Assembly (NCBI GenBank): GCA_023398105.1 | Contig: JAEWST010000002.1 | Location: forward strand, 116,695 to 180,694 | DNA length: 64,000 nt | Reading direction: 5' to 3' | Source: Bacillota bacterium | Lineage (GTDB): Bacteria > Bacillota > Clostridia > Acetivibrionales > DSM-1351 | Shown: positions 37,304 to 47,239 of the stretch, in pieces | How the letters are laid out: every line of letters starts with the position of its first letter | Numbering within the stretch: the first letter of the stretch is position 1 | Notes under the pieces: generated by a model | The model's database searches: none | What the model saw: only the letters and a program-made list of their open reading frames with translations | Told to the model about the DNA's origin: nothing | Made by a program: the position numbers and the translations under genes

Positions 37304-37954
37304 TTATATATTCCAAAATATATGTTTTAATAGTTCTATTGGCCGCTCTATAAATATATCTGGTTTCACTCTTTCCAACTCAACAATTGGGCTGTATGTC
37401 CATGCAACTGCCGCACTCTTAATACCTGCGTCCTTAGCACATAATATATCTAATGGACTGTCTCCCACATATAAAACTTCATCCTTGTTCTTTACATTTG
37501 CCCTTTCCATAGCTTTTATCAGTGGCTCACCATCAGGTTTGTGTTTTGTTGAAGCTTCAGAGCCATTTACAAATAGAAAATAATCCATCAAATTAAAAAC
37601 TTTTAATCCTCTAATAGCAAGCTCTTGTCGTTTTGATGTAACTACTCCCAAAACTATACCCTTTTCATACAAGGTCTTAATTAAGTGGTATATACCTATA
37701 AAAATTGCTATGCTATTATCGTGTTTTTTTTCATTATATTCACGATATGTTTTTGCAAGTTCTTCTTCTCTTCCTGGGTAAATATCCTTTAGATGGTTCA
37801 TTAGCGGCATACCAATATAACTAATAGTTTCCTCCTGAGGTCTAGTAGCGCCAAAGTGGTGCATAAAGGTATAATTAAAAGATTCTAATATAAGTGGAAC
37901 TGTATCAATCAGTGTTCCATCCAAATCAAAGAAAACATATTTAAATTTATTCAT
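37304..37954 (-). CDS. HAD hydrolase, PpaX/Gph-like phosphatase
   Basis: HAD superfamily motifs in order: DLDGTLIDT (11-19), VTSKR (about 108), KHKPDGEP, and VGDSPLDILCA. The helical cap between motifs I and II fits subclass I phosphatases such as pyrophosphatase PpaX and phosphoglycolate phosphatase Gph. The substrate cannot be set from sequence. Length 216 is normal. It stands alone on the - strand. Confidence 0.85.
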   Translation of the reverse strand: MNKFKYVFFDLDGTLIDTVPLILESFNYTFMHHFGATRPQEETISYIGMPLMNHLKDIYPGREEELAKTYREYNEKKHDNSIAIFIGIYHLIKTLYEKGIVLGVVTSKRQELAIRGLKVFNLMDYFLFVNGSEASTKHKPDGEPLIKAMERANVKNKDEVLYVGDSPLDILCAKDAGIKSAAVAWTYSPIVELERVKPDIFIERPIELLKHIFWNI

Positions 37955-38357
37955 TTATAATCTTACCTTTCATATAATCTTTTTTACTGCCAATATCTTT
38001 GTATTGTACTTGCACATCAAAAACCGAACATTTTATCTTATATATGCGTATACTATATTGCATTGTATGACTATTTTAAATGTTAAGCTTTATTTACTTG
38101 TTAATTTTATTAATATTAATTATAATCTATATTATATATAAAAAAAATATATAATATAGATATATAAATGGCTATAATATATTTTTATGAGTAGATTTTA
38201 TCATTTTGATTATATTTATTAATTACTCAGTTTATTTTCTATTTATCTAAATCTAATAAATTTTAACACTTCGTTATATAAATTTAGATTTAGTAATTAA
38301 AGGATAAAATATCCATATAGCAGTAAAAATTTTTTGAAAAGTTGAGGGTGAATTTAA
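37955..38357. other. AT-rich divergent intergenic region
   Basis: About 400 bp between the HAD gene and pssA, very rich in A and T, holding the promoters of both genes. No clear sigma-A consensus stands out and no repeat is seen. Confidence 0.45.
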
Positions 38358-38897
38358 TTGAAAAACAAAATTATACATTCATTACCCAATCTACTAACAT
38401 TTATGAATTTATCACTTGGTATTATTGCTCTATTATTTGCAATTAAAAACGAATTGATTCAAGCATCTTTGTTAGTAATGGTTGCGGCGTTAACTGATAG
38501 ATTTGATGGCAAGGCTGCTAGAATGTTGGATTGTACTAGTGAATTGGGAAAAGAATTAGATTCTTTATCAGATGTAATTTCATTTGGTGTTTCTCCTATA
38601 ATAATAGCTTGGAAGATTAGTTTCTTTAATTTAGGTATTTTAGGATACTTGCTTGCTGTTATATATCCTATTGCTGGAGCTTACAGGCTTGCAAGATATA
38701 ATGTTTCTACATTTAATAATGTGTTTTCTGGAGTACCAATAACAATTGCTGGTGCTTTTCTATCAATAGTTAATTTATATAATAGCTTTTCTCTTATACG
38801 CCAAACATATAGTAATATAAACACTATAGTTTGTGGTCTTATAATTGTTTTATTATCATATTTAATGGTTAGTAATATACAAGTTAAAAAGAGATAA
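38358..38897 (+). CDS. pssA: CDP-diacylglycerol-serine O-phosphatidyltransferase
   Basis: An integral membrane protein of 179 residues with the CDP-alcohol phosphatidyltransferase motif DGxxARx8GxxxDxxxD, seen as DGKAAR...GKELDSLSD (residues about 50-72). It opens with HSLPNLLTFMNLSLG, typical of PssA, and has about five further hydrophobic segments. It makes phosphatidylserine from CDP-diacylglycerol and serine. The start is TTG behind GAGGGTG. No psd gene is next to it in the window. Confidence 0.9.
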   Translation: MKNKIIHSLPNLLTFMNLSLGIIALLFAIKNELIQASLLVMVAALTDRFDGKAARMLDCTSELGKELDSLSDVISFGVSPIIIAWKISFFNLGILGYLLAVIYPIAGAYRLARYNVSTFNNVFSGVPITIAGAFLSIVNLYNSFSLIRQTYSNINTIVCGLIIVLLSYLMVSNIQVKKR

Positions 38898-39242
38898 TTT
38901 AATCCACACTTTTATATCTGTAAAGTGTTCTTTATCCACATTCTTATATGGATATGTAGATATCTATCCTCCTAACAATCTACTAATATATTTTACTTTA
39001 CATTGAGAGGTGAGCATGATAGCCTTCTAGTTTGCAAAGCCGTATTATAGGATGGCTTTCCAATCAATTATTCTTTCTCACAGAGGCTAATTGTAAAGAA
39101 AAATATAGCTCGGAAATAGGAAGCCTACCTATACATTTTTTGATTACCTCCACATAAAAGAAGCTATATCAAAACATGAAATTTACTGAATTTTTGTGGA
39201 AATATAAAAAAGATAGAAACATATAAAATGTTTTTATCTTTT
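38898..39242. other. intergenic region with possible minor repeat
   Basis: No gene is seen. Part (about 39075-39166, CTCACAGAG then GCCTACCTATACATTTTTTG) resembles 44288-44380, a possible third small repeat family. Confidence 0.4.
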
Positions 39243-39334
39243 TGGCGGAGAAGAAGGGATTCGAACCCTTGCTAGGATTGCTCCTACTAACGGTTTAGCA
39301 AACCGCCCCCTTCGACCTACTTGGGTACTTCTCC
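39243..39334 (-). tRNA. tRNA-Ser (anticodon GCU)
   Basis: A class II tRNA with a long variable arm. The acceptor is GGAGAAG...CTTCTCC with a genomically encoded CCA. The anticodon stem GGTTT...AAACC encloses GCT, which reads AGC/AGU. The T loop GGTTCGAATC is present. Confidence 0.95.
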
Positions 39335-39379
39335 ATTTATAATATGCTAACCACAAAGTAAATTGAACTAGCATATTAT

Positions 39380-39470
39380 TGGCGGAGAGACAGGGATTCG
39401 AACCCTGGATAGGCTCACACCTATGCCGGTTTTCAAGACCGGTGCCTTAAACCAACTCGACCATCTCTCC
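39380..39470 (-). tRNA. tRNA-Ser (anticodon UGA)
   Basis: A class II tRNA with acceptor GGAGAGA...TCTCTCC and encoded CCA. The anticodon stem CCGGTC...GACCGG region encloses TGA, which reads UCN codons. The T loop GGTTCGAATC is present. It is upstream of tRNA-Ser(GCU) on the - strand, and the two probably share a transcript. Confidence 0.95.
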
Positions 39471-39842
39471 ATAAATTGCTTACGCAACGAACTTTATTTT
39501 ACAATGAATCAGTATATTTGTCAATACTTTATATGAAAAACTTAATTATTAAATATTCCCATCTTAAACTAAATCTGGAATTCACTTATCCAAATGGACA
39601 AGCTTTGAACAAATAACTTCCATTTTAGTTGATTTTACTGGAGCTATTTTTTATTTGAATGAAAAAGTAAATTTCACTCTCATCTCTATATGAAATTTAC
39701 TCTTTCAGTTCAACTATTTAAAAACAACATTTAGCACAGAATATTCTTTAATAAATTTATATAATATGAGTTGAATATGTGTATTCTAAATTTCTAACTA
39801 TATTTATTTTGAGTAATATTCAAATTCTAATTAATATAAATG
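39471..39842. other. intergenic region without genes
   Basis: AT-rich; an imperfect inverted repeat lies around 39650-39710 (GAAAAAGTAAATTTCA against TGAAATTTACTCTTTC), which may be a terminator for the upstream TPR gene. Confidence 0.45.
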
Positions 39843-40607
39843 TCAACCTAGAAGCTCATTATATAATACTTTCATCGGAGAAATAAAAGTGCTATTTGGA
39901 TAATTACTAATAAAAGTATTAATGAGTAATTTTGCTTCATTATATTTTGATACTTTATAGTAGCTTTTAGCTAAATAGAAATATGCATCATCCATAAAAT
40001 ATTCATTTTTTTGTCCAAAGTCAATGGCTCTGTTTAAGTTTTCAATTGCTTCATTGAACTTTTTATTTTTATAACTCTTATATCCATCTGAATAAAGCAT
40101 TAGTGCTGCTTTATTATAACTATTTGAAACTAAATATTCGTATATTTCTTTTGATTTTGTAGTCAATAATTCAGTATTTATATCGTATTTAAGCTTTAAT
40201 GCACATTTAACATAATCCTCTTTATTATAATACTCATATGCACCAAGTAATAAATCATTACAAACTATAGTATTACTATACTTCGTTTCTAAATTAAGGG
40301 TTTTACCTTCTTCTAATTTAAAATTTTGCTCAGATTGAATTAATTTATTTCTAATGGATTCAATCTCCGCTGTAAGTCTATCAATTTCCTTTAAAGCTGC
40401 ATTATAATCAGTAACTACATTTATCTTCGCTTTTTCTTCTGTTGAAAGCTTACTCTGATATTCACTAATATTATTTTGAAATTTTACTTGGCTATAAGCA
40501 GTTAATAATAAAACTATAAAAGCACCAGTAAACAAAATAAGTGCATATATCCATATTTGTTTTTTATCATTTTTACTATCACTATGATTAATAAACTTTA
40601 AATTCAT
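39843..40607 (-). CDS. membrane-anchored TPR protein
   Basis: One membrane helix (about 20-40), a coiled coil (45-100), then two or more tetratricopeptide repeats (about 160-245, motifs YKNKKFNEAIENLNRAI and FYLAKSYYKVSKYNEA). It likely acts as a protein-interaction scaffold outside the membrane. Similar proteins occur near parAB in clostridia, but no function is known. A GGAGG site precedes the ATG, and it lies 49 bp after the DUF4446 gene in the same direction. Confidence 0.72.
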   Translation of the reverse strand: MNLKFINHSDSKNDKKQIWIYALILFTGAFIVLLLTAYSQVKFQNNISEYQSKLSTEEKAKINVVTDYNAALKEIDRLTAEIESIRNKLIQSEQNFKLEEGKTLNLETKYSNTIVCNDLLLGAYEYYNKEDYVKCALKLKYDINTELLTTKSKEIYEYLVSNSYNKAALMLYSDGYKSYKNKKFNEAIENLNRAIDFGQKNEYFMDDAYFYLAKSYYKVSKYNEAKLLINTFISNYPNSTFISPMKVLYNELLG

Positions 40608-40655
40608 AACAAAATGCCTCCAAATTACACAATTGGAATAGGTATTATTTCAATA

Positions 40656-41186
40656 TTAATTTGTATAATTTCTCTCTATATTTGTTTTTTTTGCTATATC
40701 TATCGCTTGAATTTCTTCAGCTGATAATGAATACTTTGACTTACCTGAAATAATAGGTTTTGCATATGTTGAGGAGCTATCTCTAGCATATATTCCACTT
40801 ATAACAATTCCTGAATCATTATTATCAAGAAGAGCAATTGCAAAGCTTAAATCACTTCCTACATTATCAAAAGCATTAAACCTTATTATTCCAAATTTTT
40901 GTATACACTGAAATAAATTTCTTTCTATATTATTTATTTTAACTTCAATATCTTTATTTTTAGCACTAACAGAATTTATATTTGTTAAGCAAGTTTCCAA
41001 AAGCTCTTCCATATTTCTGTCACTTAATCCATTCATAAACCTACTATATTTAATTTTTAACTTATTTGTTTTTCTCATATTCAAAAATAACAATATACAA
41101 TTAATTAAAATAAAAACAAAACTAATAATAAATAAGAATTGAATTTCAAATTGTATGTTTATTATATTACTAAAAAAATCATTCAT
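40656..41186 (-). CDS. DUF4446 family protein
   Basis: One N-terminal membrane helix (about 15-35), a coiled linker, and the conserved DUF4446 core: FGIIRFNAFDNVGSDLSFAIALLD, then a GIVISGIYARDSSSTYAKPI strand set and KYSLSAEEIQAI. The family is often encoded next to parB in clostridia, as here (466 bp from parB). The molecular role is unknown. Confidence 0.88.
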   Translation of the reverse strand: MNDFFSNIINIQFEIQFLFIISFVFILINCILLFLNMRKTNKLKIKYSRFMNGLSDRNMEELLETCLTNINSVSAKNKDIEVKINNIERNLFQCIQKFGIIRFNAFDNVGSDLSFAIALLDNNDSGIVISGIYARDSSSTYAKPIISGKSKYSLSAEEIQAIDIAKKTNIERNYTN

Positions 41187-41651
41187 TCTTTAATGCTCCT
41201 TATTATTTAAAATACATTAGTAACCTTTACAACATTAAAAGTCTTTCAGTGTTCAAATTATAAAATTGTTTATTACTATAATAAATGTAATAAATTAGTT
41301 AATTAGTAAATAGTAAAACTGTTATTGTATATATCATTATTTTTATCCGTTGAACACATTTATCATCTATTGTTCATAATATGTAAAAAATATATCCTGC
41401 ATTTTTTACATTTAGGATTGCAAACTATTTCATTCAATATTTATAAACAAACTTTATTAGCGTCTTAAATTTTTATTACAAATGTAGACTTCTTAAATAT
41501 ATCTCAATTAATTAAAAATAATTTAGTATTTTTGACTATATTATTCTATTTGGTCCTATTTTGATTTTTACGCCACTTTAATGCTTTATATACATATTAT
41601 ATTGGATACTATAAAAAAATTAATTACAATTGATTTTATAAGGTCACTTTT
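41187..41651. other. AT-rich intergenic region without genes
   Basis: About 465 bp between DUF4446 and parB. No coding frame or repeat was found by eye; it presumably holds the promoter of the DUF4446-TPR pair. Confidence 0.45.
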
Positions 41652-42497
41652 TTAAGACTTATTGTAAAAATAATCCAACAATCTGTCCAGTTCATCATTT
41701 GAATAATACTCAATTACTATTTTTCCTTTATTTTTATTAGCATTTAATTTTACTTTAGTACCTAAAATATTTTTTAGTTTATCTTCAACATATTTATATT
41801 CTAGATTCTCTGATTTTGTATTTTTATTCTTTTCCTTTTTGTGTAAAATACTTTTAATATAGTTTTCTGTTTCTCTTACACTAAGTTTATTATTTATAAT
41901 ATATTCTGCAGCAGATTTTTGTAATTCTTCATTTTCAATAATAACTAATGTTCTTGCATGTCCACTAGTTAATTCACCACTTACTATAAATTTCTTTACA
42001 TCATTTGAAAGCCCAAGTAATCTAATAGTATTAGCAATTGCTGATCTGCTTCTTCCTATTTTCTCAGCAATTTGCTCTTGCGTTAAGTTAAATTCGTTCA
42101 TCAGGTTAATAAATGCATTAGCTTCTTCAATAGGATTGAGATCCTCTCTTTGAAGATTTTCTATAAGTGCAACCTCCATAACCTGTAATTCAGTAAAATC
42201 TTTAACTAATGCAGGTATAGTACTTAAACCAGCTAATTTTGCAGCTCTCCATCTTCTTTCTCCAGCTATTATTGTATAAATACTACTATCTTTTTTTACA
42301 ATAATAGGTTGAATAATACCATGCTGTTTTATTGATTCTGATAGTTGTAATAATTTTTCATCATCAAATAACTTACGTGGTTGAGCTGCATTTGGTTCAA
42401 TTTCATTTATTTTCAATTCTAGAACTCCAATATTATCTTCCATAGATTCATTAGATATTAATGCGCCTAATCCTTTACCTAAACCCTTTTTTATCAT
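41652..42497 (-). CDS. parB: chromosome partitioning protein ParB (Spo0J)
   Basis: The 281 residues show the ParB CTPase domain (IAGERRWRAAKLAG and ALIENLQREDLNPIEEA, boxes of CTP binding), the parS-binding helix-turn-helix (LTQEQIAEKIGRSRSAIANT), and a C-terminal dimer domain. It binds parS, spreads, and helps condense and segregate origins. It follows parA by 5 bp in an operon. Three parS sites are visible in the window. Confidence 0.94.
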   Translation of the reverse strand: MIKKGLGKGLGALISNESMEDNIGVLELKINEIEPNAAQPRKLFDDEKLLQLSESIKQHGIIQPIIVKKDSSIYTIIAGERRWRAAKLAGLSTIPALVKDFTELQVMEVALIENLQREDLNPIEEANAFINLMNEFNLTQEQIAEKIGRSRSAIANTIRLLGLSNDVKKFIVSGELTSGHARTLVIIENEELQKSAAEYIINNKLSVRETENYIKSILHKKEKNKNTKSENLEYKYVEDKLKNILGTKVKLNANKNKGKIVIEYYSNDELDRLLDYFYNKS

Positions 42498-42502
42498 ATG
42501 AC

Positions 42503-43276
42503 CTATATCACCTCTTCAGAATACTCAATTACTTCTTCTGCTAAATCAATGTAACATTCTGCACCCTTTGATTTTGCATCATATAAAATAATGGGCAAAC
42601 CAAAACTCGGAGCTTCACTTAATCTAACATTCCTAGGAATAATTGTTCGATAAACTTTATTTTTAAAATATTTCTTTACTTCTTCAACAACTTGTATTGA
42701 CAGGTTTGTTCTTGCATCAAACATAGTAAGAACTACACCTTCCACATCCAATTCTGGATTAAGATGTTTTTGAACAAGTTTTACTGTATTCATCAACTGA
42801 CTAAGTCCTTCTAATGCATAGTATTCACATTGAATTGGAACTAAAATTGTGTCTGATGCAGTTAGTGAGTTTAGTGTGAGAAGTCCTAAAGAAGGAGGGC
42901 AATCAATAATTATAAAGTCAAACTCTTTTCTGATATAATATAAAGCAGCCTTTAATCTATTTTCCCTTGATATCACAGAAACAAGTTCAACCTCTGCTCC
43001 TGCAAGTTGAATATTTGATGGACACAACATAAGATTATCTATACATGTCTTAACTAGAGTATTTTCTATAGCCTCATCATTTATTATTACATCATATACC
43101 GACTGTTTTAAGGACTGTTTATCAACACCAAGTCCACTAGTAGTATTTCCTTGAGGGTCAATATCTATTACGAGTACCTTTTTACCCTTGTATGCAAGAC
43201 ATGCACTTAAATTAACTGCAGTTGTAGTCTTACCTACGCCACCCTTTTGATTGGCTATGGCTATTATTTTTGCCAA
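42503..43276 (-). CDS. parA: chromosome partitioning ATPase ParA (Soj)
   Basis: A deviant Walker A ATPase: NQKGGVGKTTTAVNL (about 9-23) with the signature Lys, the DIDPQGNTTSGLG switch, and IIDCPPSLGLLTLNSL. With ParB it moves origins and regulates DnaA. The frame is open from 43303, but TAGGAG lies 10 bp before a TTG at 43276 (MAKIIAIANQKGG), the usual ParA start. A parS site is about 210 bp upstream. Confidence 0.95.
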   Translation of the reverse strand: MAKIIAIANQKGGVGKTTTAVNLSACLAYKGKKVLVIDIDPQGNTTSGLGVDKQSLKQSVYDVIINDEAIENTLVKTCIDNLMLCPSNIQLAGAEVELVSVISRENRLKAALYYIRKEFDFIIIDCPPSLGLLTLNSLTASDTILVPIQCEYYALEGLSQLMNTVKLVQKHLNPELDVEGVVLTMFDARTNLSIQVVEEVKKYFKNKVYRTIIPRNVRLSEAPSFGLPIILYDAKSKGAECYIDLAEEVIEYSEEVI

Positions 43277-43488
43277 AAATATCTCACTCCTATCAAATTC
43301 CAAGTTAAATTAGTAAATTACTGATAAAACAATCATTATTTTTATTTTGTTTATAATATATAAAATCTACATTTAACTATATTTCTTATTAATATCTTTT
43401 ATAAAATATATATTATTAAAATAAATCTTTCTTTGAAATTATATCATAGTGAATATAATAATACAAAGTTTTTATCTTATTGAATTAA

Positions 43489-43504
43489 TGTTTCACGTGA
43501 AACA
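43489..43504. promoter_or_regulatory. parS site
   Basis: TGTTTCACGTGAAACA, an exact match to canonical parS, upstream of parA. Confidence 0.97.
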
Positions 43505-43530
43505 TTGTACTGTTTATACATTATATAAAT

Positions 43531-43603
43531 TAACTTTCGCAGTTAAATATACTGCTTAAAGCCAAGTAATATAAGGTGTGGTAGTATTATTAATTGAAAG
43601 TTG
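43531..43603 (+). repeat. family B repeat, 73-bp short unit
   Basis: Same unit as at 9639-9711, about 90 % identical by hand alignment, including the AAGGTGTGGTAG box. Ends TAACTTTC and GAAAGTTG. Confidence 0.75.
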
Positions 43604-43751
43604 GTTTTGATAGAAAAATAGAAATACGTATTTTTGTCTATAACAAAATCCAAAACAATCTATTTTAAGATTTACAAGCTTTGTAAATCTTTTAACTATC
43701 AAAGACAGTATTTATCATAGTACATATAATATTTCAAATTCTTATCTTTTT

Positions 43752-44211
43752 AACTCATTCTTCGCAATTGAACATACTAAAGTCATGTAAAATTAGTTGC
43801 AATAGTATTATCAAATGAGAATTTAATAAATTTTATAAGGTAATTTTGCTCACGTGACAACATAAATTGGTAAGCTTAATCGTAGCAAGACTATTCATTC
43901 ATTAGTTATTTAGAAATAATTCATCATTTAGTTTTTAGAAATATCTATGTTCAATGAATATATTTATAGTAATCATGAATTATATAAAGAATTATTCATC
44001 TACGTTTACAGTTACAAGCTTCAAGTTTATATGTTCATAAATATAATGATGTCGGTTTTAGCACACTATGAACCATAAATATAGAAAGGTGTCAATAATA
44101 CTTCTAATTGAAAATACTAGTTCATAGCACTTACTCGTTCTAAAAATTATTTTTGCAACTAATAGTTGATAATTTTCCTCCACTATTGATTTTTAATCTA
44201 GGAAGTTTGAA
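43752..44211 (+). repeat. family B repeat, long decayed copy
   Basis: It begins with a degraded 73-bp-type unit (TTCGCAATTGAACATACT...), holds the conserved core at 44049-44076, and ends near GGAAGTTTG. A parS site follows 12 bp later. Confidence 0.6.
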
Positions 44212-44222
44212 TAATTAAATAA

Positions 44223-44238
44223 TGTTTCACGTGAAACA
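44223..44238. promoter_or_regulatory. parS site
   Basis: TGTTTCACGTGAAACA, an exact match to canonical parS, 719 bp from the other exact site. Confidence 0.97.
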
Positions 44239-44577
44239 TTATTTATCATTTATTCATTTCAATAATTGTTTACTTTATTTTTTTCGTTCTCACAGAGTCC
44301 CGATGACAATCAAAACATGGCTCAAAAACAGGTAGCCTAACTATAAATTTTTTGATTGCCGAACACACTCCTCATAAATATTAGAATCAATTACTACCAC
44401 CAAAGCCGACAGTTTGTATTTGAGGATAAAGCTTCCTAATGGTCATAGAATTAATTAAAATCAGACTACGTTAAAAGCTATATTTCGCAATAATAAAGGA
44501 GCCTTTGGCCAGCAATTGACCTTAGTAAAGAAAGTGTTAAGTTCAAATTTCCTATATCAGTAATTGCAGGAACTATC

Positions 44578-44827
44578 ATTGTTCATTCTCAGCATTTTAG
44601 CCGTCGCACACATTCTCCACTAATGCTTCATACAAGTGTGACAGAAAAATATTTAGATCTTGCTGAACAATTGTAAACTAAATTGAATACTGACCTTATG
44701 ATTTCATTAACACAAAAATTATTGTATTTATTAAGCAAGATTTTTTACCAACTAATTCATGCAATTATTTCTAACTCGACCTTCAATTGATAAGTTCCCA
44801 CACCTACAATTTCAACTGGGAAAGTTG
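44578..44827 (-). repeat. family B repeat, long copy downstream of gyrB
   Basis: Read on the - strand it starts CAACTTTCCCAGTTGAAAT with the TTGTAGGTGT box, continues GAAATAATTGCATGAATTAG, and ends with GTGTGCGACGGCTAAAATG, which is also found in the 18070 copy. Confidence 0.65.
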
Positions 44828-44888
44828 AGTATTATATATAATAAATACCCATATCAAAATATAATATGGGTACTCATATAAAATATAT

Positions 44889-46820
44889 CTAAATATCAAG
44901 ATTTGTTACATCCTTTGCATGAGCGTGTATATAATCTTTTCTGGGTTCAACTTTATCACCCATAAATGTTACAAACACTTCATCAGCAGCTATTGCATCG
45001 TCTGCACTAACTCTTTTAATCATTCTTGTTTCAGGATTCATGGTAGTTTCCCATAATTGATCAGGATTCATCTCACCTAATCCTTTATATCTCTGAATAT
45101 TGACACCTGAATCTCCTTTAATCCACCCAGTTTCCCTGTATATTTTTTCAAGCTCCTTTTCATCAAAAGCATAATGCTCTTCTTTTCCTTTTTGCACTTT
45201 AAATAAAGGAGGCATAGCTAAATATACATGTCCTTCTTCAACTAATGGTCTCATATATCTATAGAAAAATGTTAATAGTAACATTCTTATATGTGCACCA
45301 TCTACATCTGCATCAGCCATTATAATAATTTTATTATATCTTAACTTACTAGTATCAAACTCTTCTCCAATTCCAGCACCTAAAGCTATTATAACAGGTA
45401 ATAATTTTTCATTATCAAAAACTTTATCAACTCTGGATTTTTCAACATTAAGCATTTTGCCCCAAAGTGGTAATATTGCTTGAATTCTTCTTTCTCTTCC
45501 TTGTTTTGCAGAGCCGCCTGCAGAATCTCCTTCGACAATAAATATTTCTGTTAAAGCAGCATCCTTTTCTGAGCAATCAGCTAGCTTTCCAGGAAGTGTA
45601 CTTGTTTCTAAAGCACTTTTTCTTCTTGTCAAATCTCTTGCTTTCCTCGCAGCTTCTCTTGCTCTTGCTGCTGTAAGTGCTTTTTCTAATATAATCTTAG
45701 CAATAGTAGGATTTTCCTCCATAAAAAATGTAAGTTTTTCAGTTACTATACTTTCTACAAATCCTCTTATATCACTATTTCCAAGTTTTGTTTTAGTTTG
45801 TCCCTCAAACTGAGGATCAAGAAGTTTTATACTAATAATAGCAGTGAGACCTTCTCTTACATCTTCACCAGAAAGATTTTTATCACTTTCTTTTAAATAG
45901 TTATATTTCCTAGCATAATCATTGTATACTTTAGTAATAGCTGTTCTAAAACCTGTAAGATGCGTACCACCTTCTGATGTTGCAATATTATTTGCATAAC
46001 TAAATACAGTTTCATTGTATCCAGTATTATATTGTAGTGCTATTTCAGCTATATTTGTATCTTTTTTACCATGAATGTAAATAACATTTTCATGTATAAC
46101 ATCTTTATGTTTATTTAAATACTCAACAAATGATGAAATTCCTCCCTCATAATGAAGATCCTTAATTATTTTTTCCTCGGATCTCTCATCAACTAAACGA
46201 ATTCTAACTCCACCATTCAAAAATGCCATTTCTCTGTATCTAGTTATCATATTATCAAAGTCAAATTCTATTTCTTCAAATATTTCAGAATCCGGTTTGA
46301 AAGTAGTTGTTGTACCATGCTCATCTGTTTCTCCAATGACTTCAACAGATGTAATAGGAGTACCCCTAGAATATTTTTGTCTATAAATATGTCCCTCTCT
46401 ACATACTGTAACTTCCATACTTTCTGATAAGGCGTTTACAACTGATGCTCCAACACCATGTAGTCCACCAGATACACTATATGCTCCACTTCCAAACTTA
46501 CCACCAGCATGTAAAATTGTATGAACAACTTCAAGGGTTGGAATACCCATTTTAGGATGGATTCCTACTGGAATTCCACTACCATTATCTATAACAGTTA
46601 CAGATTTATTTTTGTGAACTATAATCTCAATCTTGTCACATCTATCAGCTAAAGCCTCATCTATACTGTTGGCTACAATTTCATAAATTAAATGATGTAA
46701 CCCCTTTGTAGAAGTACTTCCTATATACATGCCAGGTCTTTTTCTTACAGCCTCCAAACCTTCAAGTACTTGAATTTGGCTTTCATCATATGATGAATCT
46801 ATATGTGTATTATCACTCAT
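44889..46820 (-). CDS. gyrB: DNA gyrase subunit B
   Basis: The GHKL ATPase domain shows EIVANSIDEALA, DNGSGIPV and GGLHGVGASVVNALS. The Toprim domain shows EGDSAGGSAKQGRERR and IIIMADADVDGAHI, and the tail holds the QRYKGLGEMNPDQLW motif. With GyrA it introduces negative supercoils. The Asp before the Mg-binding Asn in the usual EIVDN is Ala here, and LPLRGK reads LPLWGK; I believe similar forms exist in clostridia. The start is ATG 46820; the in-frame TTG at 46844 overlaps the AAAGGAAG site. gyrA is on the far side of oriC. Confidence 0.96.
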   Translation of the reverse strand: MSDNTHIDSSYDESQIQVLEGLEAVRKRPGMYIGSTSTKGLHHLIYEIVANSIDEALADRCDKIEIIVHKNKSVTVIDNGSGIPVGIHPKMGIPTLEVVHTILHAGGKFGSGAYSVSGGLHGVGASVVNALSESMEVTVCREGHIYRQKYSRGTPITSVEVIGETDEHGTTTTFKPDSEIFEEIEFDFDNMITRYREMAFLNGGVRIRLVDERSEEKIIKDLHYEGGISSFVEYLNKHKDVIHENVIYIHGKKDTNIAEIALQYNTGYNETVFSYANNIATSEGGTHLTGFRTAITKVYNDYARKYNYLKESDKNLSGEDVREGLTAIISIKLLDPQFEGQTKTKLGNSDIRGFVESIVTEKLTFFMEENPTIAKIILEKALTAARAREAARKARDLTRRKSALETSTLPGKLADCSEKDAALTEIFIVEGDSAGGSAKQGRERRIQAILPLWGKMLNVEKSRVDKVFDNEKLLPVIIALGAGIGEEFDTSKLRYNKIIIMADADVDGAHIRMLLLTFFYRYMRPLVEEGHVYLAMPPLFKVQKGKEEHYAFDEKELEKIYRETGWIKGDSGVNIQRYKGLGEMNPDQLWETTMNPETRMIKRVSADDAIAADEVFVTFMGDKVEPRKDYIHAHAKDVTNLDI

Positions 46821-46917
46821 AATATTATGTCTTCTTCCTTTCAAAATCAGTTAATATTTGCAAAAAACTACGAAAACACCACAAATTTATATGTACTATA
46901 AATATAATACAGAGATT

Positions 46918-47187
46918 TTATATATTTGCAATTTCACTTATATATTGTGATCTTTTTTTAAGAGTAACAGAAGATATAGGCGATAAATAAATTATGCTTT
47001 TTTTATCTATCTCTGTAATTATAAAAGATTTTGGAAGATCTTCGGATATACTTCTAATAAAGCCTTCTTCTTCAGCAATCTTTAAAAATTCTTTAGTATC
47101 TTTCGAAATAGTAGTTGTATCAATATCCATGATAGCAATTACATCTTTTACTGGAATAACAATATCTCCACCGATATGCAAAAACAT
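46918..47187 (-). CDS. remB: extracellular matrix regulator RemB / DUF370
   Basis: The 89 residues match RemB: FLHIGGDIVIPVKDVIAIMD at the start and the KSIIYLSPISSVTLKKRS strand near the end. In Bacillus, RemB (YaaB) supports matrix gene expression. Its place between recF and gyrB is the conserved one. Confidence 0.9.
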   Translation of the reverse strand: MFLHIGGDIVIPVKDVIAIMDIDTTTISKDTKEFLKIAEEEGFIRSISEDLPKSFIITEIDKKSIIYLSPISSVTLKKRSQYISEIANI

Positions 47188-47239
47188 TTAATATGTCCTC
47201 CCATTAACTTCTACTTATAATTTTACATTATTAACATAC

